Shown: one piece after another, positions 1 through 6,670 of the stretch
How the letters are laid out: the number at the start of each line of letters is the position of its first letter
How positions within the stretch are numbered: the first letter of the stretch is position 1
NCBI GenBank assembly: GCA_945860325.1
Contig: CAMARL010000030.1
Span: forward strand, 1-14,350
Origin: Spirosoma fluviale
GTDB taxonomy: Bacteria > Bacteroidota > Bacteroidia > Cytophagales > Spirosomataceae
Reading direction: 5' to 3'
DNA length: 14,350 bases
Position numbers and translations under genes: made by a program
Notes under the pieces: generated by a model
The model's input: only the letters and a program-made list of their open reading frames with translations
Told to the model about the DNA's origin: nothing
The model's database searches: none

Positions 1-82
1 CGCATTTTTATGTTTTAAATAAATTCGAGAAGTTCTGCCAACCTCTTTCTGAATGAAAAACTGCGTTTGTGGAACGGGAGTG

Positions 83-112
83 CAAAGGTAGAAAAAATAT
101 TAAAACAAACAA
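83..112 (-). promoter_or_regulatory. Leftward Bacteroidota-type promoter
   Basis: On the minus strand, TACCTTTG (90-83) matches the Bacteroidota -7 element TAnnTTTG, and TTG (112-110) lies 19 bases upstream as a -33 element. Transcription would run left. An ATG occurs on the minus strand at 5-3, right at the window edge, about 80 bases downstream, so the driven gene is probably just outside the window. Its identity cannot be read. The match to both elements and their spacing is seen; activity is inferred. Confidence 0.55.
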
Positions 113-196
113 GGGTGTGTTTGAAAATATTTTTTTGCCCTAAATAAAAATTGTACTTTTCTTATAAATCCACTTCATTTTTAACACAAATCTTAG

Positions 197-204
197 TAAG
201 TTTG
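197..204 (+). promoter_or_regulatory. Probable -7 element of the fbaA promoter
   Basis: TAAGTTTG matches the Bacteroidota -7 consensus TAnnTTTG. It sits 68 bases upstream of the fbaA start, giving a leader of roughly 60 nt. I see no clean TTG at the expected -33 distance (around 175-178), so the upstream half is weak. Together with the leftward promoter at 83-112 it makes this intergenic region a divergent promoter region. Confidence 0.45.
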
Positions 205-209
205 CACCT

Positions 210-234
210 TAAACGCTTTAAATCAAGCCGTTTA
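210..234 (+). other. Small stem-loop in the fbaA leader
   Basis: In the presumed 5' untranslated region of fbaA, TAAACG-CTT (210-218) can pair with AAG-CGTTTA (225-234) around the loop TAAATC, with one bulged C at 228. The stem is nine base pairs and AT-rich. There is no T-tract after it, so it is not a terminator. It might affect mRNA stability or translation, or be chance in an AT-rich leader. It does not resemble a riboswitch I recognise. Confidence 0.25.
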
Positions 235-272
235 TTCCTAGTAATAAGTTATTTCAAAAGATAAATATACAT

Positions 273-1355
273 ATGTCAAGTTTAGCCAATCAAAAAGGAG
301 TACTACACGGAGATGCCGTGCAAGAGTTATTTGAAATTGCAAAAAAGAATCATTTTGCTTTACCAGCCGTAAATGTTACCGGTACCAATACCGTCAATGG
401 CGTTTTAGAAGCTGCAAAAGCAGTTAATTCTCCAGTAATCATCCAATTCTCCAACGGCGGTGGCGTATTTTACGCAGGAAAGACTTTGGCAAATACAAAT
501 CAAGAAGCAGCTATCGCAGGTTCAATCTCGGGAGCTCATCACGTTCACCAGTTGGCAAAGGCTTATGGAGTTCAAGTTATTTTGCATACCGACCATTGCG
601 CAAAAAAATTATTGCCTTGGTTAGATGGTTTATTGGATGCGGGTGAAAAGTTTTATGCCGAGACAGGCCAACCGCTTTTCTCGTCCCACATGATCGACTT
701 ATCTGAGGAACCGATTGAAGAGAATATAGAGATATGCGCACATTACTTAAGTCGTATGTCCAAAATAGGCATGACGCTAGAAATTGAATTAGGAGTTACA
801 GGTGGTGAAGAGGACGGAGTCGATAATTCAGATGTAGATTCATCCAAATTATATACACAGCCTTCCGAAGTAGCTTATGCCTATGAAGAATTGAGCAAAA
901 TTTCTCACAGATTTACGATCGCTGCAGCTTTTGGAAATGTTCACGGAGTTTATAAGCCAGGAAACGTTAAATTACAACCCGTGATTTTGAAAAACTCCCA
1001 AGATTTTATTCGTGAAAAATTTGACTTGAAGGACGAAAGACCGATCAATTTCGTTTTCCACGGTGGATCAGGATCCTCTCGTGAGGAAATTCGCGAAGCG
1101 ATTTCTTATGGTGCGATTAAAATGAATATTGATACTGATTTGCAATGGGCATTCTGGGAAGGTATTTTAGGTTTCTATAAGGCCAACGAGGCCTATTTGC
1201 AAGGGCAAATTGGCAATCCAACAGGCGAGGATTCTCCGAATAAAAAATATTATGACCCACGTGTTTGGTTAAGAAAAGGGGAAGAAACTTTTGTAGCCCG
1301 ACTAAAATCTGCTTTTGAAGATTTAAACGCAAGCAACGCAAACCAATACCTTTAA
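273..1355 (+). CDS. fbaA: Class II fructose-bisphosphate aldolase
   Basis: Cytosolic zinc-dependent aldolase of glycolysis and gluconeogenesis, interconverting fructose 1,6-bisphosphate with dihydroxyacetone phosphate and glyceraldehyde 3-phosphate. The 360-residue length is that of the class IIA (E. coli FbaA) type, not the shorter class IIB type. Visible active-site blocks are HTDHC (residues 105-109, with catalytic Asp107 and zinc ligand His108), EIELG (170-174, Glu172), GNVHGVYKPGN (221-231, zinc ligand His224), FHGGSGS (262-268, with His263 and the phosphate-binding glycines) and NIDTD (285-289, substrate phosphate site). The ATG at 273 gives the usual family N-terminus. The gene appears monocistronic: a TAAGTTTG promoter element precedes it and a terminator follows at 1411. 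All key residues are intact, so an active enzyme is expected. Confidence 0.97.
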   Translation: MSSLANQKGVLHGDAVQELFEIAKKNHFALPAVNVTGTNTVNGVLEAAKAVNSPVIIQFSNGGGVFYAGKTLANTNQEAAIAGSISGAHHVHQLAKAYGVQVILHTDHCAKKLLPWLDGLLDAGEKFYAETGQPLFSSHMIDLSEEPIEENIEICAHYLSRMSKIGMTLEIELGVTGGEEDGVDNSDVDSSKLYTQPSEVAYAYEELSKISHRFTIAAAFGNVHGVYKPGNVKLQPVILKNSQDFIREKFDLKDERPINFVFHGGSGSSREEIREAISYGAIKMNIDTDLQWAFWEGILGFYKANEAYLQGQIGNPTGEDSPNKKYYDPRVWLRKGEETFVARLKSAFEDLNASNANQYL

Positions 1356-1410
1356 TTTGAATGCATCATTTTCAAAAGAAAATTAGCGTTTAGAAATAAA
1401 ATATTTAATG

Positions 1411-1440
1411 GAGTCGGAGCATAATTGCCTCGACTCTTTT
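1411..1440 (+). terminator. Rho-independent terminator after fbaA
   Basis: GAGTCGGAGC (1411-1420) pairs with GCCTCGACTC (1427-1436): six Watson-Crick pairs, one G-U, one A-C mismatch and two closing G-C pairs, with a six-base loop. It is followed directly by TTTT (1437-1440). It lies 55 bases after the fbaA stop and separates fbaA from the pirin gene. Confidence 0.75.
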
Positions 1441-1498
1441 AGATTTAATCTATATTGATTGTTTATTGATCAAATTTCCTAACTAAGTTTTAATTAAG

Positions 1499-2218
1499 AT
1501 GAAAACCGAACTTCACCCAGCAAATACCCGAGGTACCGCAGATCATGGTTGGCTCAAAACCGCCTACAGTTTCAGCTTTTCTTCATATCACAACCCAGCC
1601 CGAATTCATTTTGGTGCATTGAGGGTATTGAATGACGACTACGTGGCTGGAGGAATGGGATTTGGAAAGCACCCCCATGACAATATGGAAATTGTCACCA
1701 TTCCCCTAAAAGGTGCGCTGGCCCACGAAGATTCAGCAGGAAATAAAGGGGTCATTCAAGCGGGCGATGTACAAATCATGTCTGCAGGATCCGGGATTCA
1801 TCATTCTGAATTCAATGCAAGCCCAACCGAGCCCGTTGAGTTATTTCAAATTTGGGTCATGCCAAAACTGAAAAATATTACGCCTCGATACGACCAACGA
1901 ACGTATTCTCCTTCCGAATTTATTGGCCAATGGAAAACGGTCGTATCGCCTTTGGGTTCTAATATAGATTCACTTCAAGTCAATCAAGACACCTATTTTA
2001 ATCTTACAGAACTGGATTTAAATGAATCCCTTGAATATAGCTTGCATGGGCCTCGCCAAGGAGCCTTTCTAATCGTCATTGAAGGTGCCCTTGAAGTTGC
2101 AAATAACACTTTGGGCCGCCGCGATGCAATTGGGATTTCTGAATGTGAGAGTATTCAAATTAAAGCGGCCTCCTCAAATACCAAAGCGCTTTTAATTGAA
2201 ATACCCATGGTATGGTAA
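1499..2218 (+). CDS. Pirin family protein (YhhW-like bicupin)
   Basis: A 239-residue pirin-like protein with two cupin folds, closest in my reading to E. coli YhhW (about 231 residues), which has quercetin 2,3-dioxygenase activity in vitro; the natural substrate is unknown. The N-terminal cupin carries the metal-binding set: His58 and His60 in GKHPHDNMEI, then His102 and Glu104 in GIHHSEFN. Other family signatures are GFGKHPH, QIMSAGSGI and QIWVMP (116-122). The C-terminal cupin (about 140-239) lacks an equivalent histidine set, as usual in the family. There is no signal peptide, so it is cytosolic. The start at 1499 gives the expected N-terminus (RGTADHGWLKTAYSF near the front). It is separated from fbaA by a terminator and so probably has its own promoter; a weak TAAGTTTT at 1484-1491 would give an almost leaderless transcript. 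The function in this organism cannot be inferred from neighbours. Confidence 0.93.
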   Translation: MKTELHPANTRGTADHGWLKTAYSFSFSSYHNPARIHFGALRVLNDDYVAGGMGFGKHPHDNMEIVTIPLKGALAHEDSAGNKGVIQAGDVQIMSAGSGIHHSEFNASPTEPVELFQIWVMPKLKNITPRYDQRTYSPSEFIGQWKTVVSPLGSNIDSLQVNQDTYFNLTELDLNESLEYSLHGPRQGAFLIVIEGALEVANNTLGRRDAIGISECESIQIKAASSNTKALLIEIPMVW

Positions 2219-2251
2219 AGTTGATTTGGTGAAAACAGAGCTGCTCCTACC

Positions 2252-2284
2252 AGCTTTACTAACTTTTACAAAGTTAGTAAAGCT
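2252..2284. repeat. 33-nt perfect palindrome, copy 1 (3' side of the transposase gene)
   Basis: AGCTTTACTAACTTT, a three-base loop TAC, then the exact reverse complement AAAGTTAGTAAAGCT: 15 uninterrupted base pairs. The arms are identical in sequence to copy 2 at 2994-3026; only the loop differs (TAC here, TGA there). It starts 3 bases before the transposase stop codon region (gene ends at 2288) and 33 bases after the pirin stop. A short inverted repeat AGCTG/CAGCT (2239-2243, 2251-2255) overlaps its left edge. No T-tract follows on either side. Confidence 0.9.
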
Positions 2285-2287
2285 ATA

Positions 2288-2881
2288 TCACTCTAAATCT
2301 ATATAATTAGAAATATCCAACTCATTGGTATTATTCAAATGAAATAATTTGAATTCATCTATGCCCCCAAACCAATTTATAACTTTATTAGGAGAAACAA
2401 TTCGCCTGTTATTTTTTAATATAGCATTATACGAACTCCACTTCCAATTACGAAAATCATAAACAACTTCATGTTTTTGTGGATTATTATGTATGTAATG
2501 AATAAGCTTGCTGACATATTCATCACTATCCACATGTACCCGTTTATAAGGCTTTTGGAATAATGTGCCTGTCCTTGCATGTTGATGATTAAATGCTAAT
2601 GCATAAGATTGAAACAACCTTTGTAAATTATGAGCTATGTAATCATGCGTAGATACAGCCATTTTTGTACGTCTAACGTTTACCAAAAAATGATAATGAT
2701 TTCCCATTAAGCAATAAGCATAAACATCCAAACATTCTCCCATATACTTCATCCACCTCCTCAAAAAGAACTCGTAATTTTCACTAGACTTAAAAAGTAA
2801 TTTTTTGTCTATTGACCGATTATATATATGGTAAAATTTGCCTTGTTCAAATTTTGTATGATAATGTTCCAGATGAGCCAT
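2288..2881 (-). CDS. REP-associated-type tyrosine (Y1/HUH) transposase
   Basis: A 197-residue single-stranded-DNA transposase of the Y1_Tnp (IS200-like) superfamily, in the RAYT branch. Visible motifs: FYHIYNRS (16-23) at the start of the fold; the HUH metal-binding motif His62-Tyr-His64 within MGNHYHFLV; TGTLFQKPYKRV (104-115); and YVSKLIHYIHNNP (122-134), where Tyr129 or Tyr122 is the likely nucleophile. WKWSSY (146-151) is the typical RAYT tail block. The DUF-like N-terminal opening and lack of an associated tnpB favour RAYT over classical IS200 TnpA. The gene looks intact. It reads leftward like the six-gene run upstream of it, but 171 bases and a long hairpin separate it from that run's last stop. 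An exact-repeat hairpin lies on each side, which is the usual partner arrangement. Whether it still moves DNA is unknown. Confidence 0.9.
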   Translation of the reverse strand: MAHLEHYHTKFEQGKFYHIYNRSIDKKLLFKSSENYEFFLRRWMKYMGECLDVYAYCLMGNHYHFLVNVRRTKMAVSTHDYIAHNLQRLFQSYALAFNHQHARTGTLFQKPYKRVHVDSDEYVSKLIHYIHNNPQKHEVVYDFRNWKWSSYNAILKNNRRIVSPNKVINWFGGIDEFKLFHLNNTNELDISNYIDLE

Positions 2882-2983
2882 TTTGATTTTTTCAAAATAT
2901 ACACTGTTTAATAGATTTAAAATAATACAAGGATCTGATTATCAATAAATTGATTTAATTTATCTAGATGGTTGTTTTAATTT

Positions 2984-3035
2984 CTTTCGCTTTAGCTTTA
3001 CTAACTTTTGAAAAGTTAGTAAAGCTTAGCGAAAG
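2984..3035. repeat. 33-nt palindrome, copy 2, with an extra outer stem
   Basis: The core (2994-3026) has the same 15-bp arms as copy 1, with loop TGA; counted strictly the symmetry extends to 16 bp around one G. Outside the core, CTTTCGCT (2984-2991) pairs with AGCGAAAG (3028-3035) after a small internal loop (TT against T), adding eight pairs not present at copy 1. It lies 17 bases beyond the stop of the Met8-like gene and 102 bases upstream of the transposase start. It could act as the element's other end, as a barrier to read-through from the six-gene run, or both. The leftward transcript has no U-tract after it, so classical termination is doubtful. Confidence 0.88.
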
Positions 3036-3052
3036 GGGTAAAAGCACATGAC

Positions 3053-3631
3053 TTATTTCTTGAAAGTTAATCCCTTAGTAAGTTCATTTAAAGCTTTAAT
3101 TTTAGCTTCAAAATCTCCTTTAAGTGAATTTCGGTAGGCTTCTAAACCATCCATCGTTTCCTGAATGTCTGTGGGGATGACCTCTTCCAAAAACGCCCTG
3201 ATGCGCTTTGCCAAAGTAGGCGATTTGCCGTTGGTCGATATCGCAATTTTCAAATCCCCTTTTTGAACAATCGATCCAAGGTAAAAATCACAAAGATGTG
3301 GTGTATCAGCTACATTACAAAGGAGATGCCGATCTGCGGCTATTGCTTTAATTTTTTGATGTAATTGAACATTGTCTGTCGCACAAATAATTAAGTCCCG
3401 GCCATCCAAATCTCCCTCTAAAAATTCGCGAATTTCATAACTAACCAAAGGAAATTTCTCAATAAATTCCAACGTGTCTGCCCGAAAAAATGTGGCCACC
3501 ATAGAAACACGCGCATCAGGAGAATTTCGTAAAATGGCAGAAACTTTTTCTAGGGCTACATTTCCTCCGCCAACGACCAGCGTGTTCAATTGGTCTAATT
3601 TCAAAAAAATAGGGAATAAGGTATTTGCCAT
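3053..3631 (-). CDS. Siroheme synthase N-terminal domain protein (Met8/CysG-N-like)
   Basis: A 192-residue stand-alone precorrin-2 dehydrogenase, probably also sirohydrochlorin ferrochelatase, making siroheme for sulfite or nitrite reductases. The Rossmann fold opens with VVGGGNVALEK (19-29). CATDN (83-87) supplies Asp86, which aligns by motif with the catalytic aspartate of Met8p and CysG. The CNVAD and CDFYLGSIVQKGDLKIAISTNG blocks (from about 105) and SPTLAKRIR are also typical. There is no fused uroporphyrinogen methyltransferase, so that step must be encoded elsewhere. The gene is the last of the leftward run, beginning three bases after the rlmN stop. No assimilatory sulfite or nitrite reductase genes are nearby to confirm its use. 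Start Met at 3631 gives the normal short lead-in to the first beta strand. Confidence 0.9.
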   Translation of the reverse strand: MANTLFPIFLKLDQLNTLVVGGGNVALEKVSAILRNSPDARVSMVATFFRADTLEFIEKFPLVSYEIREFLEGDLDGRDLIICATDNVQLHQKIKAIAADRHLLCNVADTPHLCDFYLGSIVQKGDLKIAISTNGKSPTLAKRIRAFLEEVIPTDIQETMDGLEAYRNSLKGDFEAKIKALNELTKGLTFKK

Positions 3632-3634
3632 TTT

Positions 3635-4690
3635 TTATTTTTTGCCGGCCAACTGCCCACATGCGGCGTCAATATCTTTGCCACGAGAACGACGAACATT
3701 GACAATCATTTTTTTACTTTCCAAATAGGCCACGAATTTAGCCAATGCATCCGCATCCGCATTCACAAAATCTGCTTGGGCGATCGGGTTGTATTCAATA
3801 ATATTAATTTTACAAGGCAATTTTCTAGCAAACTCATAGAGTTCGCGTGCATCATCCACCGTATCATTAAATTTATTAAACATGATATATTCTAACGTTA
3901 TTTCATTTTCTGTTTTGCCATAAAAATAGCGTAAAGCCTCTGATAATGCCTCCAACGTATTGGACTCATTGATGGGCATAATCTGATTCCTTTTCGTGTC
4001 ATTGGCCGCATGAAGAGATAAAGCAAGGTTGAACTTCACTTGGTCATCGCCCAATTTCTTAATCATCTTAGCTATTCCGGCGGTTGACACCGTGATGCGC
4101 CTAGAAGCCATGCCTAATCCATCTGGAGAGGTAATCATTTCAACAGACTTCAACACATTGGAATAGTTCAAAAGGGGCTCTCCCATACCCATATAAACAA
4201 TATTTGTTAATGGAATGCCATATTTTTCTTGAGCTTGATCGCGTATCAATACGACTTGATCATATATTTCAAAAGCCTCTAAATTCCTTTTTCGGTCCAT
4301 ATAACCCGTGGCACAAAAACTACAGGTAAGCGAACACCCCACCTGTGATGACACGCATGCCGTCATTCTTTCACGAGTAGGAATTAAAACTCCTTCGATC
4401 AGATTGCCATCATGTAATGCAAAACTCGATTTTATGGTTCGGTCAACACTGATTTGGAATTCAGCCGTTTCGACACATTGTAAGGAATAGTTGTCGGCCA
4501 ACCAGCCCCTCGTTTCTTTCGGAATGTTAACCATTTGGTCAAATGAACGAACAGATTTTTTCCAAATCCATTCATAGACTTGTTTGGCCCGAAAACCCGG
4601 CTCTTTTCGTTGAAGCATTTCCAGCCTCAACTCCTCTAAAGTTAAATTTCTAATCGCTTTCAACGAAGGCATTAATTCTTTTTCCACCAT
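3635..4690 (-). CDS. rlmN: 23S rRNA (adenine2503-C2) / tRNA (adenine37-C2) methyltransferase
   Basis: Radical-SAM enzyme that methylates C2 of A2503 in 23S rRNA (and A37 of some tRNAs in E. coli), supporting translation fidelity at the peptidyl-transferase exit. It has 351 residues. The N-terminal accessory domain includes PGFRAKQVYEWIW (31-43); the 4Fe-4S motif CxxxCxxC is Cys119, Cys123 and Cys126 in VGCSLTCSFCATG; GMGEPLLN binds SAM; and the methyl-carrying cysteine is Cys344 in DIDAACGQL near the C-terminus. Glu99 in LIEGVLIP matches the conserved catalytic-core glutamate. Nothing suggests a Cfr-type resistance enzyme rather than the housekeeping one, and the RlmN-type accessory domain is present. 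Its ATG overlaps the YqeY-like gene's stop by one base (TAATG), indicating translational coupling. Confidence 0.96.
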   Translation of the reverse strand: MVEKELMPSLKAIRNLTLEELRLEMLQRKEPGFRAKQVYEWIWKKSVRSFDQMVNIPKETRGWLADNYSLQCVETAEFQISVDRTIKSSFALHDGNLIEGVLIPTRERMTACVSSQVGCSLTCSFCATGYMDRKRNLEAFEIYDQVVLIRDQAQEKYGIPLTNIVYMGMGEPLLNYSNVLKSVEMITSPDGLGMASRRITVSTAGIAKMIKKLGDDQVKFNLALSLHAANDTKRNQIMPINESNTLEALSEALRYFYGKTENEITLEYIMFNKFNDTVDDARELYEFARKLPCKINIIEYNPIAQADFVNADADALAKFVAYLESKKMIVNVRRSRGKDIDAACGQLAGKK

Positions 4691-5142
4691 TATTTTTTCA
4701 ATAATTCACCCACTTTACTAGAAATGGCCCTGCCTTCTGCCAATCCAGCTAATTCCTTAGAGGCAACTCCCATTACCTTGCCCATGTCTGCTGGGCTAGT
4801 AGCTCCCAATTGAGAAATAATGGCAGAAATACGTTCCGTTAACTCCGAATCCGATAATTGTTTGGGTAAAAACTCCTCAATAACGGTTAGTTCTACTTGC
4901 TCTTTTTCAGCTAAATCAGGGCGATTTTGTGCGATATAAACTTCTAATGAGTCTTTGCGCTGTTTGGCAGCTTTCATTAAAATTTTCATTTCCGCATCAA
5001 CAGAAATCTCACCTGTATTTGAGCCTGAAGTCTCCTCTAATAAAATCATTGATTTTATTGCCCTCAAAGCACGCAAACGATCTGCATCTTTAGCGCGCAT
5101 GGCATCTTTTATGCCGTTTTCAATGGTTAATTTTAATGCCAT
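4690..5142 (-). CDS. GatB/YqeY domain protein
   Basis: A 150-residue, all-helical cytosolic protein of the YqeY family, whose C-terminal half resembles the tRNA-binding tail of GatB, the amidotransferase subunit. Visible family blocks are KDAMRAKDADRLRALRAIKSMI (about 12-33, interrupted here only by spacing), RKDSLEVY (82-89), EEFLPKQLS (108-116), DMGKVMGVASKELAG (from about 139 back to 118), and the GRAISSKVGELLKK end. The length matches the family norm (about 148). Its molecular function is not established; a role in tRNA or amidotransferase biology is only suggested by the GatB similarity. It follows the GH3 gene by six bases and overlaps rlmN by one. Confidence 0.92.
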   Translation of the reverse strand: MALKLTIENGIKDAMRAKDADRLRALRAIKSMILLEETSGSNTGEISVDAEMKILMKAAKQRKDSLEVYIAQNRPDLAEKEQVELTVIEEFLPKQLSDSELTERISAIISQLGATSPADMGKVMGVASKELAGLAEGRAISSKVGELLKK

Positions 5143-5148
5143 AAGATT

Positions 5149-6669
5149 TTAATTTTGAAAATGGGCCTTCACCCCGTCTATAAACTCTCTGTTGTTACTT
5201 AATCTTGGAACCTTGTGTTGGCCACCTAATTTTCCCCTAGCTCTCATCCAAGCATAAAATGTTCCTTTAGGGGCAGCGAGTACCTGCGGGAGTTCTAAAA
5301 CTAAATCATATGAACGTTTTGCGTCATAATCCGAGTTTACTTCACGAAGTGTTCGGTCCAAAATTTCCACAAAGATACGTAAATCTTTTGGGGCTTTTGA
5401 GAACTCTACGACCCATTCATGGCTGCCCTTTTTACCTCCTTCCATATAGGCGGGTGCTGCCGTATAATCTTTTATTTCTGAATTTGTCTGAATACAGGCA
5501 ACGGAGATTGCTTTTTCGGCATTTTCTATGATTAACTCCTCGCCAAATGCATTAATAAAATGCTTTGTTCGTCCAGAAATTTTAATCCGATAAGGTAAAA
5601 TGGAGGTGAATTTAACGGTATCGCCAATTTTATATCTCCAAAGTCCCGAATTCGTAGTAATCAACACTGCATAATTTACGCCCAAAACAACTTGATCCAG
5701 TGAAACTACCCGATCTACTTCTTCCCCATGCGCCCCGATGGGAATAAATTCATAAAAAATGCCATAATCAAGCATCAGTAGCATCTCATCGGGCAAACTC
5801 AAATCGTCTTGAATAGCAAAAAAGCCTTCTGAGGCGTTGTAAATTTCTAAAAATCGTACCTCTGAACTTGGGAAAACTAAATTCTGAAACATCTCTCGGT
5901 AAGGACCAAAAGCCACCGCACCATGTACCAAAAATTCAAAATTTGGCCACACCTCTAAAATTGATTTTTTGCCCGTTATCTCCAATATTTTTTCAATGAG
6001 CACTAAAGTCCAAGTGGGTACTCCCAAAATACTGGTCACATTTTCCTTAGATGTTTCAATCGCCATTTTTTCAATTTTTTGATCCCAATCATCCATCAGC
6101 GCCACATCAAGCGATGGAGTACGAATAATTTGGGCCCAAATAGGCAAATTTTTCATCACAACTGCTGAAACGTCGCCCAAAAGAAGACTTGAATTCAAAG
6201 GATTATTGGACAAACTGCCGCCAATGGACAAACCTTTCCCCTCAAAAATTCTAGTTTCAGGTTTGTTGTTGATCAACAAAGTGATCATATCTTTTCCGCC
6301 CATCATGTGGCAGTTTTCTAATGACTCCTTTGACACTGGGATAAATTTACTTCGTGCATTTGTCGTGCCTGAAGACTTAGAAAACCATGAAATCGGGCTT
6401 GACCAAAGTACATTTTGCTCTCCATGCATCATTCGATCAATGTAGGGAAATATCTCCTCATAGGTTGATATAGGAACTTTTGCCTTAAATTGTTCGTAAT
6501 TTCCTATTTCAGAATACCCATACTTCTTCCCCCATTCCGTATTTCGACCCGAAAATATCAGTTCATCCAGACTTGTATGTTGAAGCTCCAGTGGATTTTT
6601 AAAATGCTCCTCTATTCGAGGCATTCGCCTTTTCATCAACCACAATAAAGTCTCATTAAATAAGGACAT
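5149..6669 (-). CDS. GH3 family adenylating enzyme (acyl-acid-amido synthetase-like)
   Basis: A 506-residue member of the GH3 (plant auxin-responsive) branch of the ANL adenylate-forming superfamily. Family members adenylate a carboxylic acid and usually transfer it to an amino acid; the bacterial substrate is unknown. Nucleotide-binding motif 1 is SSGTTNARSKFIP (99-111), motif 2 is YNASEGF (277-283) and motif 3 is GLWRYKIGD (342-350). RIKISGRTKHFINAFGEEL (361-379) is the hinge into the C-terminal domain. There is no signal peptide or membrane segment, so it is cytosolic. It starts one base after the GDPD stop and is followed closely by the YqeY-like gene, so it is part of a co-transcribed run. 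GH3 proteins are common in Bacteroidota with no fixed pathway, and the neighbours here give no substrate clue. Key motifs look complete. Confidence 0.93.
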   Translation of the reverse strand: MSLFNETLLWLMKRRMPRIEEHFKNPLELQHTSLDELIFSGRNTEWGKKYGYSEIGNYEQFKAKVPISTYEEIFPYIDRMMHGEQNVLWSSPISWFSKSSGTTNARSKFIPVSKESLENCHMMGGKDMITLLINNKPETRIFEGKGLSIGGSLSNNPLNSSLLLGDVSAVVMKNLPIWAQIIRTPSLDVALMDDWDQKIEKMAIETSKENVTSILGVPTWTLVLIEKILEITGKKSILEVWPNFEFLVHGAVAFGPYREMFQNLVFPSSEVRFLEIYNASEGFFAIQDDLSLPDEMLLMLDYGIFYEFIPIGAHGEEVDRVVSLDQVVLGVNYAVLITTNSGLWRYKIGDTVKFTSILPYRIKISGRTKHFINAFGEELIIENAEKAISVACIQTNSEIKDYTAAPAYMEGGKKGSHEWVVEFSKAPKDLRIFVEILDRTLREVNSDYDAKRSYDLVLELPQVLAAPKGTFYAWMRARGKLGGQHKVPRLSNNREFIDGVKAHFQN

Positions 6670-6670
6670 T

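Larger units (their letters stand above)
2252..3035 (-). mobile_element. Candidate RAYT/IS200-like unit bounded by twin palindromes
   Basis: One Y1 transposase-type gene (2288-2881) lies between two copies of a 33-nt palindrome with identical 15-bp arms. IS200/IS605 elements and REP-associated tyrosine transposases (RAYTs) both use end hairpins recognised by the HUH enzyme, so the pair is likely the enzyme's substrate (inference). There are no long terminal inverted repeats or obvious target duplication, as expected for this class. The true ends are not known; the limits given are those of the outermost palindromic bases. No second gene such as tnpB or an accessory gene is present. Confidence 0.6.

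Noticed and set aside
1..5. Possible start codon of a leftward gene at the window edge
   Set aside because: Only ATG plus two bases are visible, so no coding content can be assessed; mentioned only in the promoter entry.
1367..1382. Short inverted repeat ATTTTC/GAAAAT just after fbaA
   Set aside because: Six A/T-rich pairs are expected by chance here, and the stronger hairpin with a T-tract at 1411-1440 explains termination.
2252..2284. Palindrome copy 1 as a rho-independent terminator of the pirin gene
   Set aside because: The stem is AT-rich and no T-tract follows on either strand. Its exact repetition on the other side of the transposase gene is better explained as an element-associated repeat.
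2882..2983. Promoter for the transposase gene
   Set aside because: The closest match on the minus strand (around 2893-2901) has the wrong spacing inside TAnnTTTG, so no promoter is called.
3635..4690. Cfr-type antibiotic-resistance methyltransferase
   Set aside because: The protein has the RlmN N-terminal accessory domain and housekeeping context, and nothing signals acquired resistance.
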